A stretch of DNA of 64,000 nucleotides from a virus. The notes beneath the pieces were generated by a model. The model saw only the letters and a list, made by a program, of their open reading frames with translations, did no database searches and was not told where the DNA came from. Below, piece by piece: positions 34,801 through 42,248 of the stretch. Positions within the stretch are counted from its first letter, which is position 1. Each line of letters starts with the position of its first letter. Where the stretch lies: the IMG/VR virus record IMGVR_UViG_3300020221_000005, positions 39,352 to 103,351 of that record. One strand, written 5' to 3'. The position numbers were made by a program, and so were the translations under genes.

Positions 34801-35068
34801 TTTAGAAAAATTTTTAACATCTTTAGCGATAAGAGTTGCATTGATAAATGTATCAAATTTACCCAGGCCGAACTTTATAGCCGTCGATGAGGGGTGGGGA
34901 ACAATGGATGGAACAAATCTTTCGGCGGTTAGCCCTCTATTTTCTATATTAAAAAATAGTTTTGATTTTATTTTAGTGATCTCACATATAGACTCAATGA
35001 AAGATGCAGTAGATAATCATTTAGAAATAAACAAAATAGATGGATTTTCTTCCGTTAAATTCATATGA
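31865..35068 (+). CDS. Mre11-Rad50 (SbcD-SbcC, T4 gp47-gp46) fusion protein (1067 aa)
   Basis: Residues 1-250 are a complete calcineurin-like nuclease: ADIHI (D21, H23), LGDVFH (D58), GNHD (N93, H94, D95), LFHGSIH (H169), GDIHKHQ (H205, H207) and PGS. Residues from about 393 are the Rad50 ATPase: Walker A-type ASNASGKSS (422-430, first Gly replaced by Ala), coiled coils with a CKYC zinc hook (C742, C745), signature LSSGLEKF (976-983) and Walker B FIAVDEGWG (D1008, E1009), then SHIDS. In T4 and bacteria these are two proteins forming a complex that resects DNA ends for recombination; here one chain carries both. There is no sign of a lost stop: the linker (about 250-392) reads as normal protein. 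Confidence 0.92.
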   Translation: MNVTKLNCDVKNFIGILHVADIHIRLTKRHEEYLSVFKKLYDVAHKTPPNTCIAVLGDVFHSKSDLSPECVKLASDFLKSLADIRPTVVIAGNHDATLNNKNRLDSLSPIIDALQHKNLFYLKDTGLFILGDILFNHMSVFDTMENYIKSSDIPSIYKNDTKYLIGLFHGSIHMAITDMGYYVSNSLIKPELFDGHDLVLVGDIHKHQVLETPNTKTKIVYPGSLIQQNHGEELLGHGYVMWNLNQKTFKQLDIENEYGFYTVDVNKGKLVTDLSNLPKKARLRVKCFESVSSEVKSIVSKIKENYDIAELTYVRVDVDQHLSKNIVNSTSLKLTDLSSADYQNQLIKSYLNKQLPNQKLSEEMFENIFEINKHYNQNIDRDKLTRNIRWKPKKFEFSNMFSYGENNVIDFSKMKDTVGLFASNASGKSSILSALSFCIFDKCDRAFKASHILNSQKVGFNCKFNFEIDKVDYFIERSGKSDKKGNVKVDVKFWKEEDKKIIELNGEARRSTNDMIRDYLGSYEDFILTVLSIQNNKSGTFVDMGQTERKDLISQFMGINIFDMLYQKSSDALKELSIELKSLNKDIDQNIIADMEVDLENLKTNLVSIRKKLDEFNKTKQNEDENLLEETKKLVKLDSSIATNLIKMQSESQTLNSDISKLKSTKNLQENKFVELMSEKEKLDLEIKQIESSDVTVKHQQLIELKNKLSNLKHEIEKKKIFITSKVDKIHKLKSHQYDPNCKYCINNSFVKDAIEAQNSLGQDKIEADQIIKDYNELNIQIQELNDVSELYNKYELLKNSKLKTETECGVLTNNILKLDNNIQIIGSKLEKVEIDLKNYFEQESNIKHNQLIDKNMRDIQGKIKTLGIDIKRNTDELVFLSSKITAIEKDLLYKKSAIEKIKTIQKKIDAYTLYVQSVSRDGIPFELITNIVPVIEKEVNSILNQIVEFSVNIQTDGKNVMTYLVYNDKKWALELSSGLEKFLTSLAIRVALINVSNLPRPNFIAVDEGWGTMDGTNLSAVSPLFSILKNSFDFILVISHIDSMKDAVDNHLEINKIDGFSSVKFI

Positions 35069-35071
35069 TTG

Positions 35072-35089
35072 ATACCTATTTATAGGTAT
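35072..35089 (+). promoter_or_regulatory. Late-promoter-like motif inside an 18-bp inverted repeat
   Basis: ATACCTAT (35072-35079) and ATAGGTAT (35082-35089) are perfect inverse complements around a two-base centre, and the embedded TATTTATA (35077-35084) is the recurrent motif. It lies 8 to 25 nt before the ATG at 35098. The extra symmetry could be an operator or a short hairpin at the 5' end of the message. Confidence 0.45.
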
Positions 35090-35097
35090 TATAAAAT

Positions 35098-37953
35098 ATG
35101 CATGGTGGTAACAAAAAGGGAACAGTATACAATTTATTAAGTCGTGATGTGGATATCATCGACAAATCTTATAGATCCGACTATTTTATTGTGTCGGACT
35201 TGGGTTATACATTGACATCAGGAAAAAACTTTTTTACTATAAATGGTTCGAATAAATTAAAACCTAACGCGGCAATATTATTAGAAATTGTCGACTCTGA
35301 AAATAACGTTTTATATTATGAAACTGCAAAAAGTGGTTATTTCAAATATTTAGATACTACAGATTTGATCGTTGGCGTACATGTATATGAATCTACGCCT
35401 ATTGGGTTTGGCACAGTAACATTACTTGGAACAACGGTAGATGGGAAGTCAGTTCGATGGTCTACAAATATAAAAATAAACTCTAAATTAGAAAACTCTT
35501 CTAGAGTAGTGTTTTTCCAGGATCCAAAAATTGAGATTTCTGAATTTTTGTCATTTATTTTAAATCAAAATATCTCTCAACAGCAACAATTTATTAATGA
35601 AATTTCAGGAAATATATATTGTTATAGTAATTTTCCAAAAGCATATTCAGATATTAAATCTATAGATTTTACTAAATTTGATTCCGATTATCGATTACGT
35701 TATATAGATACTTCTTCTGTGAATTTTTTAAACTTATTTTCTAAAGATAATATAAATAATGAAATAATTCTTAATATAAAAGAAATAGCTTATTTAGATA
35801 ATAATGTATTAAAAACAGCTTCGTTAAATATCACAGAGTCTTTTAATGTAAAAAACGTAATAAATAATTTTGAATTGCAATTAGATAGACCATTTATATA
35901 TAAAATAAACACCGTTAATCAAGTTGTGCCAATTATTTCCGCGTCTTTTAATCATAAATTCTTTTCGAATATATATATCACTTCATCGGGTCTTACAGGA
36001 AGTGGAGATGGAACTCCTGCTCCGACTGTTTTTTTAAATCAACAAATAGAAGGTGAAACTAAATTTTTAAAAGAATCATTTTTAGATGTAACTTATAAAA
36101 ATTTAAAAACTCTTACAGGAAAAGTTCATCGTCACAAAATTTATAGACGAAGTTTAAATAAAGCCTCTGATTTTGAATGTATTGCGGATGAACCGTTGTT
36201 GGAAAAAGAATTTATAGCCGATACCTCCACGATCAACCGATTTTATTCAAATATAGGAGAATTTTATAATTTAGACCACATAAATAGATATTATTATACA
36301 AGTTCTTCAGATTTATCACTGTCACACAGTTCGGTTGAAGTTTTAAATTCTCTTGTGTGTAATATAAAAGATTTGAATCTTGACCAATCTAGATACATCA
36401 TCATAAAAAATGACACGTCTTTGAAAACTAAAAATGAACATTCTTCATCATATATAGACTATGACGATGCATCATTTTTAATTCAAACAGGATCATCATA
36501 TGATTCTAATTTTATAAAATTATATAAAAATGCTGATTATTTATTCTCGGCTAATTTAGAAATTGAAAAAATCTCTGCATCTTTAGAAAGTAAGCTATTA
36601 TTTTATTTTACTGGCTCCTACAACACTTCATCTGCGATAGTAGAAAAAAATTATTCGGTGGATAAAGGATTAATTTTACATCAATATGTTTTACCAATAG
36701 GAACTAATTTTAAAAGATTTACTAAAAAAGATTTTAACGAATTGTATTTTTTAAACGATTATGTTGGTACTATCGTAATTGTTCCTGTAAACATTAAAAA
36801 ATTTAGATTGGATAATCTTTCTTTGAAGTCTCATGCAGAACGTGGATTTTCTACTGATTCTTTTTTTACAAGAATTTCCTGTCCCGTCACAATTAAAAAC
36901 GAACAATTTGAAATAAAATCGGAGTTGTTGGATATTAATAATAATTCTATATATTCCGATTTAAACAAGATTATAGCCGTGGATAAATCCGGCGAAACTT
37001 TATTTAGAAATATCTCGGGCGTTGTTAATGCAAATGCTGAAACTGTACTCAATCTTATCGGATCCGGATCAGGAAAAATAAGTTTTAGCGCATCTCGCGA
37101 TGGCCAAGCGGCAACTTTATCTGTTATAGAAAGCTTTGATGTGATAATGGGCAGCCTTAATGGGGCTAGATTTTTTCAAGTGGAAAAATCGGGAAATGAA
37201 ACTTATATGAAGTTGTCTGGATCTTTTTATTTAACAGGTTCTCAATATATAAAAGATGGAGGCATCAGTGCTAGCGGTGCAATCAGTGGTAGCACGTTAC
37301 ATGGCACCACATTAATTACGTCGCCGATAGGCAACTTCATCAATTTAACAGCAAGCAACATCAGTGCCAGTAACTTAATCAGTGGTAGCACGTTACATGG
37401 CACCACATTAATTACGTCGCCGATAGGCAACTTCATCAATTTAACAGCAAGCAACATCAGTGCCAGTAACTTAATCAGTGGTAGCAAGTTACATGGCACC
37501 ACATTAATTACGTCGCCGATAGGCAACTTCATCAATTTAACAGCAAGCAACATCAGTGCCAGTAACTTAATCAGTGGTAGCACGTTATATGGCACCACAT
37601 TAATTACGTCGCCGATAGGCAACTTCATCAATTTAACAGCAAGCAACATCAGTGCCAGTAACTTAATCAGTGGTAGCAAGTTACATGGCACCACATTAAT
37701 TACGTCGCCGATAGGCAACTTCATCAATTTAACAGCAAGCAACATCAGTGCCAGTAACTCAATTAGCGGAAATTTATTTGGAACAAGTAGTTATGCTAAA
37801 ACCAGCAGTCTCGGTTATTTTGTGTTTAATCATGGGCATAATAATAATTTTACCGCTTCTAATTTCGGTCAGTCTGCCAGAACTGCGTCTGGATATATTA
37901 GAGCGAATGTAAATGGATCAGATATTTATATACCGTATTATTCAAATATATAA
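35098..37953 (+). CDS. Tail-fibre-like structural protein with five 32-residue repeats (951 aa)
   Basis: The N-terminal 700 residues are a beta-rich virion-type region (DYFIVSDLGYTLTSGKNFF..., IGFGTVTLLGTTVDGKSVRWS) without a recognised family. Residues about 729-888 contain five near-perfect copies of a 32-residue unit (ISGSTLHGTTLITSPIG / NFINLTASNISASNL), the same cassette as one copy in the protein at 323-2134. The last 60 residues (SSYAKTSSLGYFVFNHGHNN...IYIPYYSNI) look like a compact tip domain. Repeated shaft units plus a tip fit a trimeric fibre. Which phage organelle carries it is unknown. Confidence 0.65.
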   Translation: MHGGNKKGTVYNLLSRDVDIIDKSYRSDYFIVSDLGYTLTSGKNFFTINGSNKLKPNAAILLEIVDSENNVLYYETAKSGYFKYLDTTDLIVGVHVYESTPIGFGTVTLLGTTVDGKSVRWSTNIKINSKLENSSRVVFFQDPKIEISEFLSFILNQNISQQQQFINEISGNIYCYSNFPKAYSDIKSIDFTKFDSDYRLRYIDTSSVNFLNLFSKDNINNEIILNIKEIAYLDNNVLKTASLNITESFNVKNVINNFELQLDRPFIYKINTVNQVVPIISASFNHKFFSNIYITSSGLTGSGDGTPAPTVFLNQQIEGETKFLKESFLDVTYKNLKTLTGKVHRHKIYRRSLNKASDFECIADEPLLEKEFIADTSTINRFYSNIGEFYNLDHINRYYYTSSSDLSLSHSSVEVLNSLVCNIKDLNLDQSRYIIIKNDTSLKTKNEHSSSYIDYDDASFLIQTGSSYDSNFIKLYKNADYLFSANLEIEKISASLESKLLFYFTGSYNTSSAIVEKNYSVDKGLILHQYVLPIGTNFKRFTKKDFNELYFLNDYVGTIVIVPVNIKKFRLDNLSLKSHAERGFSTDSFFTRISCPVTIKNEQFEIKSELLDINNNSIYSDLNKIIAVDKSGETLFRNISGVVNANAETVLNLIGSGSGKISFSASRDGQAATLSVIESFDVIMGSLNGARFFQVEKSGNETYMKLSGSFYLTGSQYIKDGGISASGAISGSTLHGTTLITSPIGNFINLTASNISASNLISGSTLHGTTLITSPIGNFINLTASNISASNLISGSKLHGTTLITSPIGNFINLTASNISASNLISGSTLYGTTLITSPIGNFINLTASNISASNLISGSKLHGTTLITSPIGNFINLTASNISASNSISGNLFGTSSYAKTSSLGYFVFNHGHNNNFTASNFGQSARTASGYIRANVNGSDIYIPYYSNI
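37282..37761 (+). repeat. Five tandem 96-bp repeats in a fibre gene
   Basis: Copies begin at 37282, 37378, 37474, 37570 and 37666 and are nearly identical; most differences are at one codon (cacg/caag) and cat/tat. Each encodes one 32-residue shaft unit. A related single copy lies at about 836-925, with identical runs such as cgtcgccgataggcaacttc. Confidence 0.97.
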
Positions 37954-37964
37954 TATATATACAT

Positions 37965-38735
37965 ATGTCGCACATAAGTTTAATTAATCTTATAAAAGAA
38001 ACCAGATTGGCATCTAACCCTAAAGATCTGGAAAAAAATTCTGATAGATTAGAAACTTCTATAAATTTTCTTAAAAGCAAAAATAAAGTGTTGATTTTAG
38101 CCACGTCAAATCGATGGGAAGGGCACAAAGATGACGAAGCGAAATCTACGGTTTTAGCTAAAATTGTTCATGATAGATTGGGGTCTGATAAATCCACATT
38201 TATTGATGTTTCTAAATTAAATATTTTTGTTTGCGAAGGAAATGTTTCTACAAAGTGGGGTAACAATTGTGGGGTCAAAGAATCGATTTTAAAAGATAAA
38301 GATAAAAATCCTACTGGACAATTAAGATGCTGGGCTAGTGTTAATAATAAATCAGATGAGCTTTGGAAAATTTCAAAGGTGTTATTTGAGAGCGACTGCA
38401 TTCTTTTTTTCACTTCAATTCGGTGGGGGCAAACTAACAGCATATATCAAAAATTAATAGAGAGATTGACGTGGTTAGAAAATCGACACACTACGTTAGG
38501 CGAGTCTAATATATTAAAAGATAAAGATGCGGGTATGATTGCTATAGGTCAAAACTGGAACGGTAGTCGGGTAATAGATACTCAAAAAGATATTTTTAAT
38601 CATTTCGGATTTAATGTTCCTGCGGAAATTTCTTGGAACTGGCAGTATACGGAAGATAAATATGATGAAACTAAAAATTCATATAAAAAAGCAATAACTA
38701 CATTTAATGACACGTTTAAATCGCATGAAAAATAA
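37965..38735 (+). CDS. Flavodoxin-like / NADPH-dependent FMN reductase-type protein (256 aa)
   Basis: The fold pattern is strand VLILATSNRWEGH at about residues 42-54 (phosphate-binding loop position), helix DEAKSTVLAKIVHDRL, strand for FIDVSKL, and ESDCILFFTSIRWGQTNSIYQKLIERLTWL, which matches the W-G-x-x-x-x-x-x-K-x-x-x-D-R region of flavodoxin-like reductases. AGMIAIGQNWNGS gives the next strand. Such proteins use FMN and NAD(P)H. The role in infection is not known. The start of the next gene lies inside its end (11-nt overlap), indicating coupling to the nucleotidyltransferase protein. Confidence 0.6.
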   Translation: MSHISLINLIKETRLASNPKDLEKNSDRLETSINFLKSKNKVLILATSNRWEGHKDDEAKSTVLAKIVHDRLGSDKSTFIDVSKLNIFVCEGNVSTKWGNNCGVKESILKDKDKNPTGQLRCWASVNNKSDELWKISKVLFESDCILFFTSIRWGQTNSIYQKLIERLTWLENRHTTLGESNILKDKDAGMIAIGQNWNGSRVIDTQKDIFNHFGFNVPAEISWNWQYTEDKYDETKNSYKKAITTFNDTFKSHEK

Positions 38736-41583
38736 ATACTATGAAATTTTAAAATCTGAAATTGATGAAATAGTTGAAGAATACATACAACATATTTTGT
38801 CAGAAAGTTTAGACGTTAGTATTAAACATTTAAATAAAGAAATAGACACAATTCAAAAAGCGTCTAACTTTATCAGTAAAAAGTTACATGTAGAAGAAAA
38901 AATAGATGGTACAAAACTAATTTTAGTAAGAAAAAATACAGATTCTTCAAATTATTCGGATAATTGGATTGTATCTTATAAAGGAAATATTTTGCATCCT
39001 GAAGAATTTGAACATTTTAATGAGAAGGATATAAAAGACATAAGTTCTAAATCTATAGGTATTTCTCAGTATAAAAATGTTTTTGAAAAGCTTAAAAAAA
39101 TAAATGATAAAATTTCTTTGGTTCCAAAAAATACTGCGTTTAGTTTAGAATTTGCTCAAAATAAAGACACATTGACTCGAACATATGTAACTACTCAAGC
39201 TTTATTTTTACGGTCTTTTGCGAATGTAAAATATTATGTAAATGACGGATTTTTGACTATTTCTAGTACAAGCGGAGAAATTACAGATTTTAATAGTATA
39301 AATGATATGGCTCGAATACTGGATATCTATACTTTTCCGGTAATTTTAGACGGATATATTAATACTAGAGAAAATTTTATTTCTGCAATAAAGTCTGATG
39401 AACTTCTTGGTATTTTTAATAAAACCGAAATAAATTTCGACGATTCTCTTGATATAATTTCTAAATTTTCTAAAATGATGGTATCGTTTTCATCTAAGTT
39501 AGGCGGAAAGCCAGAAGGCGTGGTGATACATACTTCAGATAATAAATTATATAAAGTTACACAGTCGGATCAATACGATTTAACCGTTAGGAGTAATAAA
39601 AAATTATCATCTCAGATGGATGCTGAATCTGAAAAAGAATATCAAAATAAAATTTCTGAACTTGCAAGGGGATTTGTAGATAGACTTGATTTTAGTAATT
39701 CGGTTGAAAATTTATTAAAAACGTATAATGATTTTATTAAAAAAGTTGATTTAGAAAAAATACACCATTCTAAAAAATCTCGTATAAATAAGATCGACGA
39801 TCTCATGTTAGCGGGAAAGTTTTTAATACAGAGATACGTTTTTTCTGGAAGAAATACAAAAACTTTGGGATTGGTTCCAATGGCAGCAAAACCTGTACAT
39901 TTGGGCCATTGGAAGTTAATACAACTCGCGTCGAAAGAAAATAATAATGTGATTGTTTATATTAGCGAAAAAGATCGTATCAAAAAAGGAGAGTATCCTA
40001 TAACAGGAAATCAAATGATACAGATATGGAATGAAATCTTAAAACGATATCTGCCAAATAATGTAAAAATAAAATTTGTAGACAGTCCTGTTTCTGCGGT
40101 TCGTTATATGCTTTTAGATTTAGATAAAGAATTTAATGAATCGCCTATCGTGAACATATATTCCGACATAGACGACATAAATTCATATAACTCAGAAGAA
40201 TTCAAATCAAAATATAAAAATTTATTTGGTTTAAATAAAATTAAATTAAGAGGGATAGAACGTTCTCACACGGTTGATATAAGTGGAACAAAAATGCGTG
40301 AATTTTTACAAAATGATGATAAACTTTCATTTACTAAAAATTTGCCCGATATTTCTGATTTAGACAAAGAGAAAATATATAACTTAATAAAAAATATTTC
40401 AAGATCAAAAACTTTGAACGAAAGTGGTCAATCGATTGCATCGATTGATCCTAAGACTCCTAAAACAGTTAACGGCAAAACTGCTAGAGCTGATAAAAAA
40501 CTCAATATTTCTGGTGGAAATAGAACAATTATTTCTGACCATATAAGAGATTTAGCTATTACCTTAAATAAACATATAAATTTTTGGAATCCAAACAATC
40601 CATATATTAAAAGCGGTTATATCTTTAATGGAAGTTCACAGCATCTAATGAATCCTGATGTGGATGATATATTAAGGAAAAAAACCGGCGATCCTGACAT
40701 TTCTTTGGAAAAAATAAAATCTGATTACGGTGATATAGATATTATTGTTCCTATAACTAAACTAGATGAACTTAAGAAATTTTTAGACACAAAGGATGAT
40801 AATAAAAGTGAATGGGAACCTGGATCAGAAAATAAAATAACCGACCAATTTTTTTATGTCGGTAGAACAAAGAGTGCCGCAGCAATACCTGATCAATTAG
40901 TTACTATTTTTTGGTACAAACCAAATAATCAAATTGTTCAGGTTGATTTCGAGGGAGACAATATGGTTAAAGATCAGCAAGGTTATGAGAAACCTTCTGA
41001 ATGGACTAAATTTTCAAAAGATTCTCCATTAGATGATTTGGCTAAAGGAATTAAAGGATTGGCAGGCGCAATTTTATTACGGTCATTAGCTAGAGGAACT
41101 ACCAGATTAGAAAATGTAATAGTTCTGACTCCCGGCGGAGTCAAAAAATATAAAGAAAAAAAAGAAATAACAGACAGGGAAATTTCTAAAAATAAAAGAG
41201 ACTCTATTCCATCTGAATATACTCTAAATACAGGCGGCGGAGGTGCAGGAATAAGAAAAGCTTATAACTATGTTGGAAAAATAAATAATAAAGATGCTTA
41301 TGAGTTTGTAGAAGCGCGAACGGCAAAAGATATGGGAGAAAAATTTGTATCAATTACAAATTTATCAAAAATATTTGAAATAATTTTTAAAAAATCTCCC
41401 ACATCGGATGACTTAAATAACTTTAGAAGTTTTCAGGGTCTTTTAAAAATGATGCGAGATAACTTAGACAAAAAAACTATAAATATTGTATTGAACAGAT
41501 TCGTGGAGATTATAAAAACCGAAAATATTTCTTCTACTGAAAAATCTGCTATAGAAGACATGATTAAATCTACTTTAACATAA
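38725..41583 (+). CDS. Three-domain protein: ATP-dependent RNA/DNA ligase-type, HIGH-type nucleotidyltransferase, Pol-beta-type nucleotidyltransferase (952 aa)
   Basis: Start set at ATG 38725; ATG 38707 in frame would add six residues. Domain 1 (about 45-300) has ligase motif I EEKIDGTKL (K59), FSLEFA, EGVVIHT and KLYKVTQ with K277, the covalent nucleotidyltransferase set. Domain 2 (about 378-540) has LGLVPMAAKPVHLGHWK (H392, H395; HxGH) and DISGTKMR, the pair that defines NMN adenylyltransferase/cytidylyltransferase-type enzymes. Domain 3 (about 600-860) has FNGSS, YGDIDIIV (D670, D672) and VQVDFEG (D741), the three-Asp pattern of Pol-beta nucleotidyltransferases. The substrates are not readable; RNA end repair or NAD-linked chemistry are candidates. 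Confidence 0.75.
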   Translation: MKNKYYEILKSEIDEIVEEYIQHILSESLDVSIKHLNKEIDTIQKASNFISKKLHVEEKIDGTKLILVRKNTDSSNYSDNWIVSYKGNILHPEEFEHFNEKDIKDISSKSIGISQYKNVFEKLKKINDKISLVPKNTAFSLEFAQNKDTLTRTYVTTQALFLRSFANVKYYVNDGFLTISSTSGEITDFNSINDMARILDIYTFPVILDGYINTRENFISAIKSDELLGIFNKTEINFDDSLDIISKFSKMMVSFSSKLGGKPEGVVIHTSDNKLYKVTQSDQYDLTVRSNKKLSSQMDAESEKEYQNKISELARGFVDRLDFSNSVENLLKTYNDFIKKVDLEKIHHSKKSRINKIDDLMLAGKFLIQRYVFSGRNTKTLGLVPMAAKPVHLGHWKLIQLASKENNNVIVYISEKDRIKKGEYPITGNQMIQIWNEILKRYLPNNVKIKFVDSPVSAVRYMLLDLDKEFNESPIVNIYSDIDDINSYNSEEFKSKYKNLFGLNKIKLRGIERSHTVDISGTKMREFLQNDDKLSFTKNLPDISDLDKEKIYNLIKNISRSKTLNESGQSIASIDPKTPKTVNGKTARADKKLNISGGNRTIISDHIRDLAITLNKHINFWNPNNPYIKSGYIFNGSSQHLMNPDVDDILRKKTGDPDISLEKIKSDYGDIDIIVPITKLDELKKFLDTKDDNKSEWEPGSENKITDQFFYVGRTKSAAAIPDQLVTIFWYKPNNQIVQVDFEGDNMVKDQQGYEKPSEWTKFSKDSPLDDLAKGIKGLAGAILLRSLARGTTRLENVIVLTPGGVKKYKEKKEITDREISKNKRDSIPSEYTLNTGGGGAGIRKAYNYVGKINNKDAYEFVEARTAKDMGEKFVSITNLSKIFEIIFKKSPTSDDLNNFRSFQGLLKMMRDNLDKKTINIVLNRFVEIIKTENISSTEKSAIEDMIKSTLT

Positions 41584-41648
41584 TAAAATGTAGTGAGTTT
41601 TATTTTTTTTAAGAAAATTCATTATATATATCAACGGTTATTTAAATT

Positions 41649-42248
41649 ATGAAGCGTGCAAAAAATAAAAGTAATATTGATATTATAAAAGGTTATTTAT
41701 CCGGAGAAAGGCCATTTGTTCAAGTGGGATATAATTCTGATATGTCAGAAAGAAAAGAAGGTGAGACTTGGACAGATGCTGGAGGTAAATGTTGGATTTA
41801 TAAAAACGGAAGAAAACGGCGGATAAATACTCCGCAGAAAATAAATCCTGATATTATTAGATTGCGTTGTAAAGACTGTGATATGGATATGAAGTGGGGT
41901 AATTATTTGGACGACAAAATCTTTCCAAAAACAGGAAGATGTTACGATTGTAATATAAAATTTGAAACAAAATTAAAATTAGAAAATAAGTTTGAAGATT
42001 ATGAAAAAATAAAAGTTTTTAACAATCAAAAAAGTTTTTGCTTAGATTTAAAATCTAAATTAGAAGAGACTATAAAATATTTAGAAACCGCATCAAATGA
42101 TATTGTTTATTTAAATGAAGATGGTAGTAAAGAAATTTGGAAAGATACTACTAAAGAAAAAGTATTATCTGATGCTAAAAATGATTATAAGGAGTGTTTA
42201 GACGCACTAGATAGAATTGAAAATCAACTTAAAGCTTTAAATGGGTGA
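41649..42248 (+). CDS. Zinc-ribbon protein overlapping terL, possible small terminase-region protein (199 aa)
   Basis: A CKDC...CYDC arrangement (about residues 76-102, LRCKDCDMDMKWGN...GRCYDCNIKFE) suggests a zinc ribbon. The N-terminal GETWTDAGGKCWIYKNGRKRR is basic and aromatic, and the C-terminal 80 residues are helical and probably coiled. Its end overlaps the large terminase start by 8 nt, the position of the small terminase in T4-like genomes. T4 gp16 itself lacks an obvious zinc ribbon, so equivalence is a guess from position. Confidence 0.45.
   Translation: MKRAKNKSNIDIIKGYLSGERPFVQVGYNSDMSERKEGETWTDAGGKCWIYKNGRKRRINTPQKINPDIIRLRCKDCDMDMKWGNYLDDKIFPKTGRCYDCNIKFETKLKLENKFEDYEKIKVFNNQKSFCLDLKSKLEETIKYLETASNDIVYLNEDGSKEIWKDTTKEKVLSDAKNDYKECLDALDRIENQLKALNG

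Noticed and set aside
37282-37761. CRISPR-like regular repeats
   Set aside because: The 96-bp units are contiguous without spacers and encode in-frame protein repeats.
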